Assembly (NCBI GenBank): GCA_003116995.1
Contig: BDSL01000008.1
Coordinates: 868,001-932,000 of the forward strand
DNA: 64,000 bases
From: Yamagishiella unicocca
Taxonomy: Eukaryota > Chlorophyta > Chlorophyceae > Chlamydomonadales > Volvocaceae
Direction of reading: 5' to 3'
Shown here: positions 34,776 to 45,342 of the stretch, in pieces
How the letters are laid out: each line of letters begins with the position of its first letter
Numbering within the stretch: position 1 is the stretch's first letter
Made by a program: the position numbers and the translations under genes
The notes under the pieces: generated by a model
Told to the model about the DNA's origin: nothing
What the model saw: the letters and a program-made list of their open reading frames with translations, nothing else
Databases searched by the model: none

Positions 34776-35561
34776 TCACTTCTTTACGCGAACCAGAAGG
34801 GGAACAGCAGTGCCTCCACCGCCACATCCTCTGCATCGCATGTAGCCCGTCTTGCTACATGAGTTGCAGCCTTTGTCACCGTCCGACCAGCGCGAGCAAA
34901 GGCAGGCCTCGTAGCCCGAGCCATGGCAAACCGGGCAGGGCTCATGACGACTGTCCAGGCGATCCTGTGGTAAGCAAAGATATATAGCCAAACACTTGCT
35001 TAGCAAGGGGAGTTCATCCGACAGCGCACCAAAAAGGCCCTGGCTGGAAAGAAACGTGAAGAGTTCGACGATATCCGGTTCTCATTAAACAAAATTTAAG
35101 CTGCCATCCTCCACCAAACTGGACAAAGGTAAGGCACCTCTTTACGACTAGGAGCTGTGGACTGAAGCGTTGCAAGGATCGTGCCGGTACCAAGGAGCGC
35201 GTTATATCGAACCCAGCGTAGCACCTACGGATGCTATGAGAACCATAGAAACTTCGGTTTCTACGGAATACGCGGGCACGGCATTTACGGGCACGCGTCC
35301 CAGCAGCCATCCCAACGCCAGACCCCAAAGCCGCCTTACCTGTTCTGGGAGCTGCTCGGGACGATTCAAGAGCATGAGTGCACCGACACAAAGGGCACTT
35401 GTCGTTACCAGCTGGCTGACTGTGCTGATAGCGTCCAGCGTTGAGTCTGAGCCGAACATGGCACAGACACGGAGTCCTCGCCGAGATGACACACGCCGAG
35501 CCGGCGTCGCCGCCAGGCTCCGGCCGGAAGTCCCAGCCGGAATAGCCCGAGCAGCCTGCAT
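34776..35561 (-). CDS. Plastid membrane protein with DnaJ-type zinc finger (LQY1/BSD2-like class)
   Basis: Two exons in phase 0: 35561-35340 (GTAAGG donor) and 34964-34776; 136 residues. Residues 1-35 are rich in Arg, Ala and Ser with no acid, a typical chloroplast transit peptide. One membrane helix follows (QLVTTSALCVGALMLL, about 50-66). The exposed part has four cysteine pairs in DnaJ type III style: CPVCHGSG (84-91), a degenerate CLC (95-97), CNSCSKTG (107-114) and CRGCGGGG (118-125), then a basic end. Plant relatives with one helix plus this finger, such as LQY1, are thylakoid thiol/disulfide factors in photosystem II repair; BSD2 assists Rubisco. The class is clear, the precise orthologue is not. 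The CxC in the second pair departs from CxxC. Confidence 0.82.
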
Positions 35562-35832
35562 GGAGCTGGGCCTAACGGAACGACGACGTGCGAAAGCCGC
35601 AAGAAAGAAGTCGTGCGAGGGAGCTGGTGAAAGGACCTAGTTCACAACGTCACAGTAGGATCACGTAGATGTATGCTTCACGTTTAGTGATAAACCAGTG
35701 TATAGGGAAACGTAGTGCGGTTCTGCCTATGGCCAAAAGTAAATGGCCCTAGCGAAGCCGTACATGTCAACCTCATGACGTCAAACCCCGCACACTTTAC
35801 GCATCGCCAGCTTCTCAGTGCTTATTGAAACG

Positions 35833-36618
35833 TTACATGGTCCTTGTCATGAAGTACTCGCGCAGGTCCTGGTCGTCCAGAATGGGCCACTGCGGTGAAG
35901 CCAGCTCCCTCAACCGTCATGATGATGAAATTGCATGATGAAATTGCGCACTGCGTCATATGCATGGTTCCTCTAGTTTGGCTATGGCCGTCTTCCTGCG
36001 CGACCATGTCCTGGTACTCTCGCAACGCAGACTCTCGCAACGCAGAGAGCCGCTAGTAGCTGCTACGAATGCACATATACGTGTCGGGCTTGCCTTCTGT
36101 GCGCACCGAGGTCACCGGTAGGGTAATCAGCACGTGTTTGTGAACCCGTGAGAAGCTGCGCCAAACCTGGCCAAACCGTGACCACGATGCAGGCGTGCTC
36201 CCGATGTCCTATATTTGCGCCCCGGCCAACCCCCCGTCCACCCGCCCAAATTATAACTGGTGTGATGTCACGTTAGCTGCCACGGTAGCCGGTGTGCTGT
36301 CTCGCTCCCTGAGCCTCTCCACAATACCAGCGTGACACGCTGAGGAACGGACGTTAGTAGAGCAAGAGCATTCTGGACTACCGGTCCACGACCCGCACTG
36401 CATCAGTTACGTCTTTACAAAGCCATTCTGGCACGGAATCCAACCAAACCGTGCCTCGTTGGTCGGCTGGCAATTTCGGCTGGCAATTCCACCCAACACT
36501 GGCACGCGCACATGGGGCAATCTGCACCCGCACGTACGGTTCTCTGTACCCCTTTCATCTGGTTGCTATGCTGTTCCTCTTTCATGCGGTTGCTCTGGTT
36601 CTGCGCAGCCAGCGACAT
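35833..36618 (-). CDS. Small unidentified protein, about 97 aa
   Basis: Proposed exons: 36618-36538, 36208-36067, 36018-36005 (14 nt, weak GTCGCG donor) and 35889-35833. The product starts MSLAAQNQSNRMKEEQHSNQ, continues through WSRFGQVWRSFSRVHKHV and TSVRTEGKPDTYM, and ends WPILDDQDLREYFMTRTM. Exons 1, 2 and 4 look genuinely coding and their phases fit; the short third exon is the weak point. No signal peptide, membrane helix or known domain was found. The TAA stop is itself part of a TGTAA, and no other minus-strand TGTAA lies nearby. Either the 3'UTR is extremely short or this is a decaying copy. Confidence 0.5.
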
Positions 36619-37454
36619 ACGCCGACTGCAGGCGCCCGTCCCACCTGCCGACCACCCCACGGATTGATTCGTAGCAAGCCCTCGAGTATTTCACTGAATG
36701 ACGGGAACACCGCACGAGTCCTGCTGCGTGCCGCCCCGTCAGGATGGCAGCAGCACGACTGCACCGCATGCACCGCGCGCGTAGCGTGTCCGCTGTGCAC
36801 GTGTGCAGCGCTCCCCCCCCCAGCCAAACGAGGCGGACGCATGCACACCTGCCCGCCCGCAACCGATGAGCCAACGTATGTACCAGACGATATTCCTACT
36901 CGGCTTCCTACTACATGGGCTTTCCTCACAACCGCCGCAATAGATAAGCAAGCAGCGCTCAATAACTTATCCCCACCCACACACCCTCTCTCTGTCTCGC
37001 CTCTTATCTCACCGTTTTTCTGGCTTCGCTTCCAGTGGTGGCGGCGGCGGTGGTGGGGCGGCCGACGCCCTCCACACAGCCACGCGCTGCTTCAACACCA
37101 CACCGACAATACACCCGGATGATAATTTTCATTACCCCCACAGCGCTTCACGAAACTACCGCAAAAGTATATCATGGACGCAAGTCCCTTATTGAGTATT
37201 ATAAAGTGCTCGTGGTGTTGGGCAACGGATACGGAGGCCGCAGAGCTATCGCTAGGGCTACCCCGCCCAGGCTGTCCAGCGCCCCCTTCCTCGCCCATGC
37301 GCAACTCACGGTAGTCCCACTCCGAAACCCCCACGGACCGAAACCCTCTCACACCACTCCAAACAACAAGGGAATCAACCCAAAGGAAGCAAATAAAGCA
37401 GGACATGAAAGAATGCAACTCGGCACACGCGATTGCACTCACCAACTCTCCCAA

Positions 37455-37459
37455 TTACA
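37455..37459 (-). terminator. TGTAA polyadenylation signal, metallophosphoesterase gene
   Basis: Minus-strand TGTAA 112 bases past the stop at 37571. Confidence 0.6.
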
Positions 37460-37570
37460 CGCCGTAGACAACACCAGGCAAACCGCCTTTGTCCAATCTC
37501 AGCCGCAAGTACCGTCGTACTTTCGTACGCGGGCTGATGCGTGACGGAGGGCCATCCCCCTCGTGCGGCC

Positions 37571-40500
37571 TCACGCCGCCACCAGCACCGAGGCCTTCTT
37601 GGCGGCCTCGGCCGCCTGCTGACGTTTCAGGCGCCATTTATTGGGCTGGAAGACGCGGTAGAAGGCGCCGGCAGGGTTGCGGGGGAGCGCCTCTCGCAGG
37701 TCGCCTAGGTTGTGAAGGGATACAGCGGGGTTTCGAGGCGTCAGGCCAGGGGGGCCGCGATGCCGCCATGCGGGTGCCCGTGCATCCAAAACAGCGTGAG
37801 CGTGGCCGGGACCTCAAGAGAGACGCGCGGGATCCCCGCCGCACCCACTCACGACCCCAACTGCCCAACCACCTCATTCCGGTCGCCGCCCAAACTGCCC
37901 AACCACCCACCGTTGGACTCCAGCACGTGCACCTCCGCCACGTCGGCTCCGTCCTCCCGCACCGCCGGCTGCCCCCCTGCCCCCTTGAGCGCCACGGTGC
38001 AGTCGTCCGGCACCCGCGCCACAAGGCCCATCGGAGCGGCGGTAGCCATGTCTGCGCGGGCAGCCGTGGAAGAGGAGGGTCGTGTGGGTAGGGTATGGGA
38101 GGGTCGTGTGGGTAGGGTATGGGAGGGTCGTGTGGGTAGGGTATGGGAGGGTCGTGTGGGTAGGGGATGGGAGGGTCGTGTGGGTAGGGGATGGGAGGGT
38201 CGTGTGGGTAGGGGATGGGAGGGTCGTGTGGGTAGGGGATGGGAGGGGCGGATGGGTAGGGTATGGGGGGGTCGTGTGGGTAGGGGATGGGAGGGTCGTG
38301 TGGGTAGGGGATGGGAGGGGCGGATGGGTAGGGTATGGGGGGGTTGTGTGGGTAGGGTATGGGGGGGTCGTGTGGGCAGGGGATGGGAGGGGCGGATGGT
38401 GAGAGCTGAGGAGCCGCAGGAGTAGTCGGTGTGACTGGATGCGTCCACTCCTGTCCTATCGTTGCCGCGAAGAGCAGGTCCAGCTGCCGGCCCCACTCAC
38501 CGTATTCGATGAGCAGACCGCCCGCCTGCAGGGCGAGAATGGTCTCCGAGCCGACCGGGTACCTGACACGAAGCGGGGCGGCGGGGCAGCGGGAATATTA
38601 GACCGTGGGGATTTGGGAGGGGGAGAAACAGACCAGCAGGGCGGGCGATCGCGGCGCGGTGGGCTGGGACCCTTTCAATGACATCCACAACCTCGCGCGC
38701 AGCGGACAACCGTACAGATGTACGGGATGTGCCAGAGGCCTCAGGCGCTGGGCATCGGGCCCTAAAGCCGTGGGGAGTTGGCGCTAATAGGCCGGCCCGT
38801 AGTGTGGGCCGGCCCGTAGTGTGGGGTGGCGAGCAGTGTGGGGTGCCCAGGTGGGCCAGCGCTCAGCCCGCTTGGGCTTCCCAATTGCCCCCGAGCTGCA
38901 TAACCGAGCAGCACCCGGCCGCACCACGCCCCCCCACTCACCCATCCGCCCGCCCGCCCTGTCCCACCCGAGCGCCCACTCACCATGTGATGAAGCCCGT
39001 ACTGTTGTCGCCCACCTGCATGCGGCGCAGCCAGCGGGAGAGAGTCAGGAAGCGGGCCCCACCAGCAACGAACGGGAAGACGGGAAGGGGTGAGTGGGAT
39101 GCCATCACCGGTTGCCCTGGGTCGCCACCCAACCGCTGCGCACCCAACCGGCGGCCACACGGCCCATAAGGCCCTCCTGCCTCCCCTCTGCGAAACCCGC
39201 CAGGCCCCAGCACCCCGATGCCCCCACCTTGCAGTCCATTTGCGAGCACAGCCAGCCCGCGTCCGGGTCGCACAGCAGCTCGTCCTCCGGGATGACGGGC
39301 ACGGGGGGCTGCGGGTCGTCCCACTGCGCCGCCATGTCCAGCCGCACGGAGCCGGTGTCGTGGTCCACAGTCATCAGCTGGTAGCCGTCGGGGCCTCCGC
39401 GGAGCAGCCGGGACTGGCGGGTGGTGGGAGGACAGGGCGGGAGGGCAGGGTAGGGTTTCGGTCGCTAGTTGGTTGTGGTGGATGGGTCGTCGGAGGAAGT
39501 GGGCGAGCCACATCCGGATGCGTGCTTACCGCCGGAATCCCATCCCTCGGGGCGTGGTACTCCGCGCCTTCCAACTTCCGTTTTTTTCCTTCCGTTGTCG
39601 GTTCCCTGCCTTCCCCGCCAACCACTTCTCGGTACCCGCAGCCGGCCCCACTCACCTGCCGCGTGCCGTCCCGGTTGCACTCGCCGATGACGCCAACCTG
39701 TACGGAAGCGCGGGGTACGGCGGGGCGTACGGCGGGGCGTACGGCGGGGCGTACGGCGGGGCGTACGGTATTAGGGGTTTCACACGGCGGGGGGAGTGGG
39801 CGGCTGGACACTGTCACACTATGAACGAGAGCCACGGGCTGGGGGCGTTGCGCCGTGGTTCTTACTAGACGACACCTGCTAGTGGCTGTCCGGGCAGCAC
39901 CATGCGCCAGGTCCACATCCGTCCTCCCGTGTCCACCCATCCCTGCCGCCAGCCAGCTACCATGTACCCCAGCCCGACAACTAGCACCCGCGCCCTCTCC
40001 CAACACACTGCCTCTTCTCCTTTGTCGATTTCCGGGTTTTCTCTCCGCCGCCCCCCACACCTGCACCCAACCCAGTTCTCCCGCATGCATCTCAAAACGT
40101 CTGTTCTAAACGGTTTTTTGGGGCACCCACGGGTCTTCCTCGAACCCACACCTGCACGAACGCGGTGCTTCCTACGGTGGAGATTGAGTCGGGGTAGTTG
40201 TGGGAAAGGTGGAAGTGACCCGAGAACCACAGCTTGACGTTGCGGTGGCGGGACACCATGTCCAGGAAGGACCGTGGATTGCCCGAGTGGTTCAGCCAGG
40301 CGCAGCGGTTCTTGATGTGCACCTCCTGGATGACCTGTCGCGCGAGGGCGACGAGGCGGAAGGGTTGAGATGGTGTTAGTTTATTGATAAGGGTGCGGAA
40401 GGCGCTGTTTCGGGGGGTGAGGGGCTTGCGGGAGGAGGAGGAGCGGGGGGAGGAGGGGGAGGGGCGTGGATCCCCGCCTCCTCCGTCGCAGTTCTCCGAG

Positions 40501-43454
40501 CTTGCTGGTGTCCAGGCCCACATCGCCTGACCCACATCACCCGACCCACATCACCCGACCCACATCACCCGACCCACATCACCCGACCCACATCACCCGA
40601 CCCACATCACCCGACCCACATCACCCGACCCACATCACCCGACCCACATCACCCGACCCACATCACCCGACCCACATCGCCTGACCCACATCGCCTGACC
40701 CAAATCCTCCGACCCACATCATGACAAACGAAATTACGGAATCATCCCAAACCCATCAACCTTGACGGTCGCTTCACCAGTCGTACTCTTTAACCCTCCT
40801 ACCCCCATCCCCACGGGTCTCCCTCGAAACCCCCATCCCCACCCCTTAGCTCCCCTACCGGGTCGCCGAGCGCACCTTGAGGCCGCAGCCCATGGGCGGT
40901 CCGTGCGTCAGCACCACGAAGGGCGTCTCAGGGTTTTCGGCCAGCTGGCGTTCCAGCCAGGAGATCTGGTCCTCGGAGATAAACACTTCGTGGTGGCTTA
41001 GGGGGGTCGGTTTGGGTGGGTGGGGTCGGGTAGGGTGGGGTAGGGCAGGGTGGGGGAGGGTTGGGGTTGGGAGCGAGGTGGCGCGAAAACCCGTGGGAAG
41101 AGCGGGGCGTGGATCGAGGTGCATTGGGGCAGTGCACAGCTGCGGTACCTCCGCAGATGGGAAGTCCCCTCGCCCAAACCATATCCACACCAGCTTCCGC
41201 AACTTCGCATATCTCGCATATCTCGCCCCCTCAAACCGTCGTTGCCTCTTTTTTCTCCATCCAACAACACATGTGCGTACCTGCCTCGCCAGTCCCACCG
41301 GTCCCACCAGTCCCACCGGCGCCTGACGGTTGGCGCACCTGTTTTCGTTGGAGCGATGCCGGACGGTGGACAGCCCCACCAGCCGAACCCGACCCAGATC
41401 GGCGGCCCAGTAGTGCGGCTGGCTGAATACCTGAGGAGAGGATCGAGGGCGGGTCGGGACGGGCCGGGAACACAGCTGCACTGGAGGCAACACACGAAGA
41501 CGGTGGGCGCGCAGGTGCTGCAGCAACCAGGAGAGGGGGTGGATGGGTGCTGCAGCAACCGGGAGGGGGGATGGGTGGCACGTAGCAGATGGATAGGGGG
41601 GGTGTATGTGTGGAGCTATGTGTTTGCATAACTCCAGGGGGACCACCCCCCTTCCCCCCACCCACCTCGCTCCACGCCGCCAGGTTCTCCTCATCTGTCT
41701 CAAACTCCTCCCCCTCCAGGTCGTGGTTGCCCGTGACCAGGGCGTACGGCACTCCGAAACCATCAAGGTATTGCCTGTACGGCATTGGAGGATGGGCGGG
41801 CGAAGAAGTTCAAGGAGCGTCGGAAGCTGGCGGGATGACGAAATACTCATGTGATGAGCCGATGATGGTTGGGTGAGAGGGTGAATGGATTGGGGCGGAG
41901 GATTGGGGACCCGGGCCGGGCTCGAACGGGGGTTGGGCAGACCGAGGGAGGGTTGCTGCGCTCACTTGCGCGGGCACTACCTAGCGGCCCCACCCAGCAG
42001 GCGACGACACATAGTCTGCTAAGACATCTGGTGGTGCGGGCATGTAGGGGCGGAGTCGCCCCTCAGTTCCGGCGTAAGATTGTTATTATTATCAGACATG
42101 GCGGAAGTTGCAGCGAGGCTGCAAGACGTGTGCGTGTGCCCCGAAACGCAGGCACACCCAGCGGGTGCGGCCCACAGACCACTGCCGATGCCCTCGCCCA
42201 ATCCCATACGGCACGGTATCCCTCCCCCATACGGCAGTCACGGCATCCCTCCTCCGTACGGCACTCACGTCCCCCCCCTTCGCGACCACGTACTTGGCTG
42301 ACTCGAAGCACTTCCGCGACCCGGACTGGTGCTTGCCATGTCCCAGGTCGCCCAGCTGGACGACTCGGGCGCCTAGGGTTGGGGCGGGAAGAGGAGAGCG
42401 GAAGGGGGGGAGAGGAGGGCGGAGGGGGGGCAGGGGAGGGCGAAGGGGCTGGGAGAGGGTCTCTGTGTGAGAGTCTTGGGTGCCCCGGAGCTGTCCAAAC
42501 CCGCAACGCCAAGCCAAATCCATCCCCTCCGGTGCCTCCTGTGGACGCCTCGTGCTCCCTCCTTCCCTTCCCTTACCTCTCTTCCCCTCCATCTGTCGCC
42601 CTCCTAACCAGCACACCCAAGACGGGTGCCAGCTCCCAAAGGTTGCACCTCGAATCCCCACCTCACGCACAATCCCTCAGCCCCGCCCCAATACGCCCAC
42701 CAACCCCGACCCCGCCTCCGCCACCCCGCGGTTTTCTTTTCGTACACGAGTTTCCTTGCAGCCTCCGCCACCCCGCGGTTTTCCTTTCGTACACGAGTTT
42801 CCTTGCAGCCTCCGCCACCCCACCCCACCGCCTCAGGCTTTCCTCAGCCCGCCGCCTCGGCCCGCACCTGCTCCCGGCGCGGCCGCGCCCCGCTCCGTCA
42901 TCGCCGCCCGCAGGTGGCCGCGAGCCGCCTCGAACAGCCGGAGCTGCTCCGGAGCCAGGTGCAGGTCGCCCAGCACCGCGAGCTGCCACTCGTCGGAGCC
43001 GCTGCGTGTTCGTTTCGGTGGAGGGAGGGAGGAAAATGGAGGCTGGGGCTGACGAGGAGGGCGGAGGGTGTGACAGGAAACCCGAAGGTCGGCGCCGAGG
43101 AATAAAACCGAGGACGAGAATGTTTGTGCGAAGGGCGGATGCAAAGGGTCGTGGCAGGGAGTGAGCGTGTGGGTATGATCCAGGTTAGGGGCCGAAGGGG
43201 CGGAGGGTGAATGGCGCCAGCGGGCCAGCGGGCAGACATCCGCCGTCGAGGTCAGCTCAGTCTTCGCCCGCTACGTACTTTTTAGGCGCGCCTCCCCAGA
43301 AAGGGGCTGTTGCTGCATCGTTGCCGTATTGGCCCATTGACCAGCAGCCAGGGGCTCACCTGCTGGTGCTAAGCGCCGGTAAGACCGAGCCTGGGGTCTG
43401 GGCGGGCGCTGCTTGAGCCCGGATGTTGCATCGTAATACGCGAGCAGCGCGCAT
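37571..43454 (-). CDS. Calcineurin-like metallophosphoesterase, plastid-type leader
   Basis: Thirteen exons in phase: 43454-43360, 43001-42868, 42372-42294, 41774-41666, 41430-41339, 40996-40876, 40334-40152, 39697-39656, 39413-39228, 39015-38984, 38562-38501, 38051-37911 and 37704-37571, giving 469 residues. The N-terminus (MRAARVLRCNIRAQAAPAQ...) is basic and acid-free, like a transit peptide. All metal-site motifs are present in order: GDLHL (43-47), LGDLGHGKH (Asp85), TGNHDLEG (117-124), VVLTHGPPMG (His201) and WFSGHFHLSH (GHFH 249-252). Such enzymes use two metals to cleave phosphomono- or diesters; the substrate is unknown. The C-terminal 200 residues, including a CNRDGTRQ strand, FITWYPVGSETILALQ and a Lys/Ala tail, look like an accessory beta domain. 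Exon 6 uses a rarer AAG acceptor. Introns carry 12-, 14- and 24-bp minisatellites. Confidence 0.9.
38077..38398. repeat. 24-bp minisatellite, about 13 copies, intronic
   Basis: The unit GGGTAGGG(T/G)ATGGGAGGG followed by (T/G)CG(T/G)(G/A)T repeats with small variants in the metallophosphoesterase intron 38052-38500. Composition is strongly G on the plus strand. Confidence 0.92.
39709..39768. repeat. 12-bp tandem repeat, five copies, intronic
   Basis: TACGGCGGGGCG repeated in the metallophosphoesterase intron 39698-40151, next to the acceptor of exon 8. Confidence 0.9.
40508..40697. repeat. 14-bp minisatellite, about 13 copies, intronic
   Basis: CCCACATCACCCGA repeated head to tail, with CACATCGCCTGA variants at both ends, in the metallophosphoesterase intron 40335-40875. 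Confidence 0.93.
43059..43104 (-). repeat. Dispersed intron repeat copy in metallophosphoesterase intron 1
   Basis: The minus strand reads CGGTTTTATTCCTCGG then CGCCGACCTTCGGGTTTCC and TGTCACACC. It aligns with 45183-45228 plus strand over about 45 bases with about nine mismatches. Confidence 0.6.
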
Positions 43455-45342
43455 GGGGGATTTCGATGACCAGCAAGTACCTGAAGTTTTGGATGAACAG
43501 AGGGAAGCGCGGAGTCATGACGTCGGCTTAGCCCTAGACAACAGGGACGCTGCGCCAGTCGGCGCTCCGGCATCTTGTAGCAGCACATTAAACATTGGCC
43601 ACGCTGGCGCACCTCGCGCGCGCGCGGCTGAGCGCAAGTCCTTGAGCATTTTTTCCTTATCGCGAGCACGACAAGATATGGGGTCACCAAATGCACGGAA
43701 GCTACGGAATTATAAGATGAGTATATGCAAACTGGCCCTGGAGGTGCAGCTGTGGAGGATGCGTCGCGCTGAACCGCCCCCTCAACGACTAGTACCGCAG
43801 GTCACGCGCTGAGCCGGCATAAACACAAAAAGCGTATAACACTTATTGCTAAATTATTGTTGGCTATTGCGCCAAGAACCTAAGCTAGTCATGAGCGTAG
43901 TAAGGCCGTATTCTGTACGGAGCATTCTTTACTTCGATATGCGATCAGCAGAGGCTTGCGATGCTCAACGCAGTGGCAAAGTTGGTCCTCGCGCCAATTG
44001 GAGCCCCAGGGGACCTTGCTAGCTAGGGTCAGCTGGGTCGAGGCTTTTGCAGTGCGCGCGCATGGGGCATGGCCGCTTTGTACCCATCTTCCTCTGAAGA
44101 AGAAAAAGATGCCGAAAGCACCGATTTAGGGCTGGTGTTCGTGCCGTGGATCGGTGCCGAAGGCTCGCCTACTGTAGGGCGGAGTTCCAAACGAAGCAGC
44201 ACGTAACAAATGTTTCCGCGCCCATGCCTGCTGCGCTCCACGGATCGTCGCTGTACTCCACTCCAATATATTGGTGATGCACACGGCCCCAAATAGCTAA
44301 ACCACACATGGCCAATCCACTCGTTAGGGCTCGCACCCACTCGCACACACCACACACACATAAACGAGTTTGGCACTCAGCTAGGGCACTAACCCCGCCC
44401 GCAAGCCATCTCCATTCACTAGGCGCAATCCGCAGGCCCTCCTCGACCCGCTCCCAACACACGAACAGCGCCTCATTCGTTTGCATCACACTCTCATATT
44501 GGGTTCGATCCTATTATCTGCACGTCGGGAGGCACGATGGTACCCCTCTCTGGTGTATTTTTTTTTACTACCGGTATGTGTTATAACGTACAGGTCGCTA
44601 AGCGATGACCCCCACGCAGCCAGCTGGTCACTTCTGCCCCCGACTTCCATGTCTCACATTAAGACCACGACGCGCCCTGTCGCACGTACGCCCCTTCCCT
44701 TCGTCCGCTCCGAAGGTACATGGCTACAGGCTCCCTCTTCCCCAACCAAGACGGACGTCAAATGAACCGCACGCAACACGCTTGCGTAGTGTCCGCTCGA
44801 TCTTGCTCGCGCTCTTCGGTCAGCTTCTTGTCGTCAGCTGTCGCCGTCAGCTGTCGCCGTCGCCGTCGCTGTCGCCATGCTACAAGGCATGTTCATTCGC
44901 CCGCTCTCACAAAATCGCTGCCGCACCCGCTCGGACGGAAACCGGGCTGACGGGCGCACCGGCACCTACCGGCCAAACTAGACAGCACCTGGCCGTTGCC
45001 ATCACCACAGCAGCCAGCCGTTTGCAGTTCCAGAAGCAGCCGCGCATGTGCGCAAAGCAAGGAAGGGAGCCCCCTCCCCGAGCAGCCGGGGACGACACTC
45101 GACCTCCGGCTGCGTATACCTATCTAAACCAAGTCCTCCGGCACGCAACCCCAGACGAGTATATTAAACGTTGCCTTATCGGCTTTACTTTTCAGTGCCG
45201 ACCTACGGGTTTCCTGTCATACCCCACCTCCCCCATCTGCCCGCTCCGTCTGCTCCAGGCGCCCAATCGCAACCAGAACCGGCCGCCACTGATCCCAGCA
45301 GCCATATCAACACCCGCAGGTTCATCATCAGGAGCGAAGCTG
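43455..45342. other. Gene-free stretch between two minus-strand genes
   Basis: Holds the promoter of the metallophosphoesterase gene (left) and the 3'UTR of the FAD monooxygenase gene (right). The plus strand is C/A-rich to the right, as expected opposite a minus-strand 3'UTR. I saw no minus-strand TGTAA here, so the monooxygenase must end on a variant signal. Confidence 0.45.
45183..45232 (+). repeat. Dispersed repeat copy related to intron repeats
   Basis: ACTTTTCAGTGCCGACCTAC then GGGTTTCCTGTCATACCCC. It matches the copy at 31625-31668 over about 40 bases, but here lies downstream of the monooxygenase stop rather than in an intron. Confidence 0.7.

Noticed and set aside
38077..40697. CRISPR-like arrays
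   Set aside because: These are head-to-tail minisatellites with no unique spacers, in introns of a nuclear gene.
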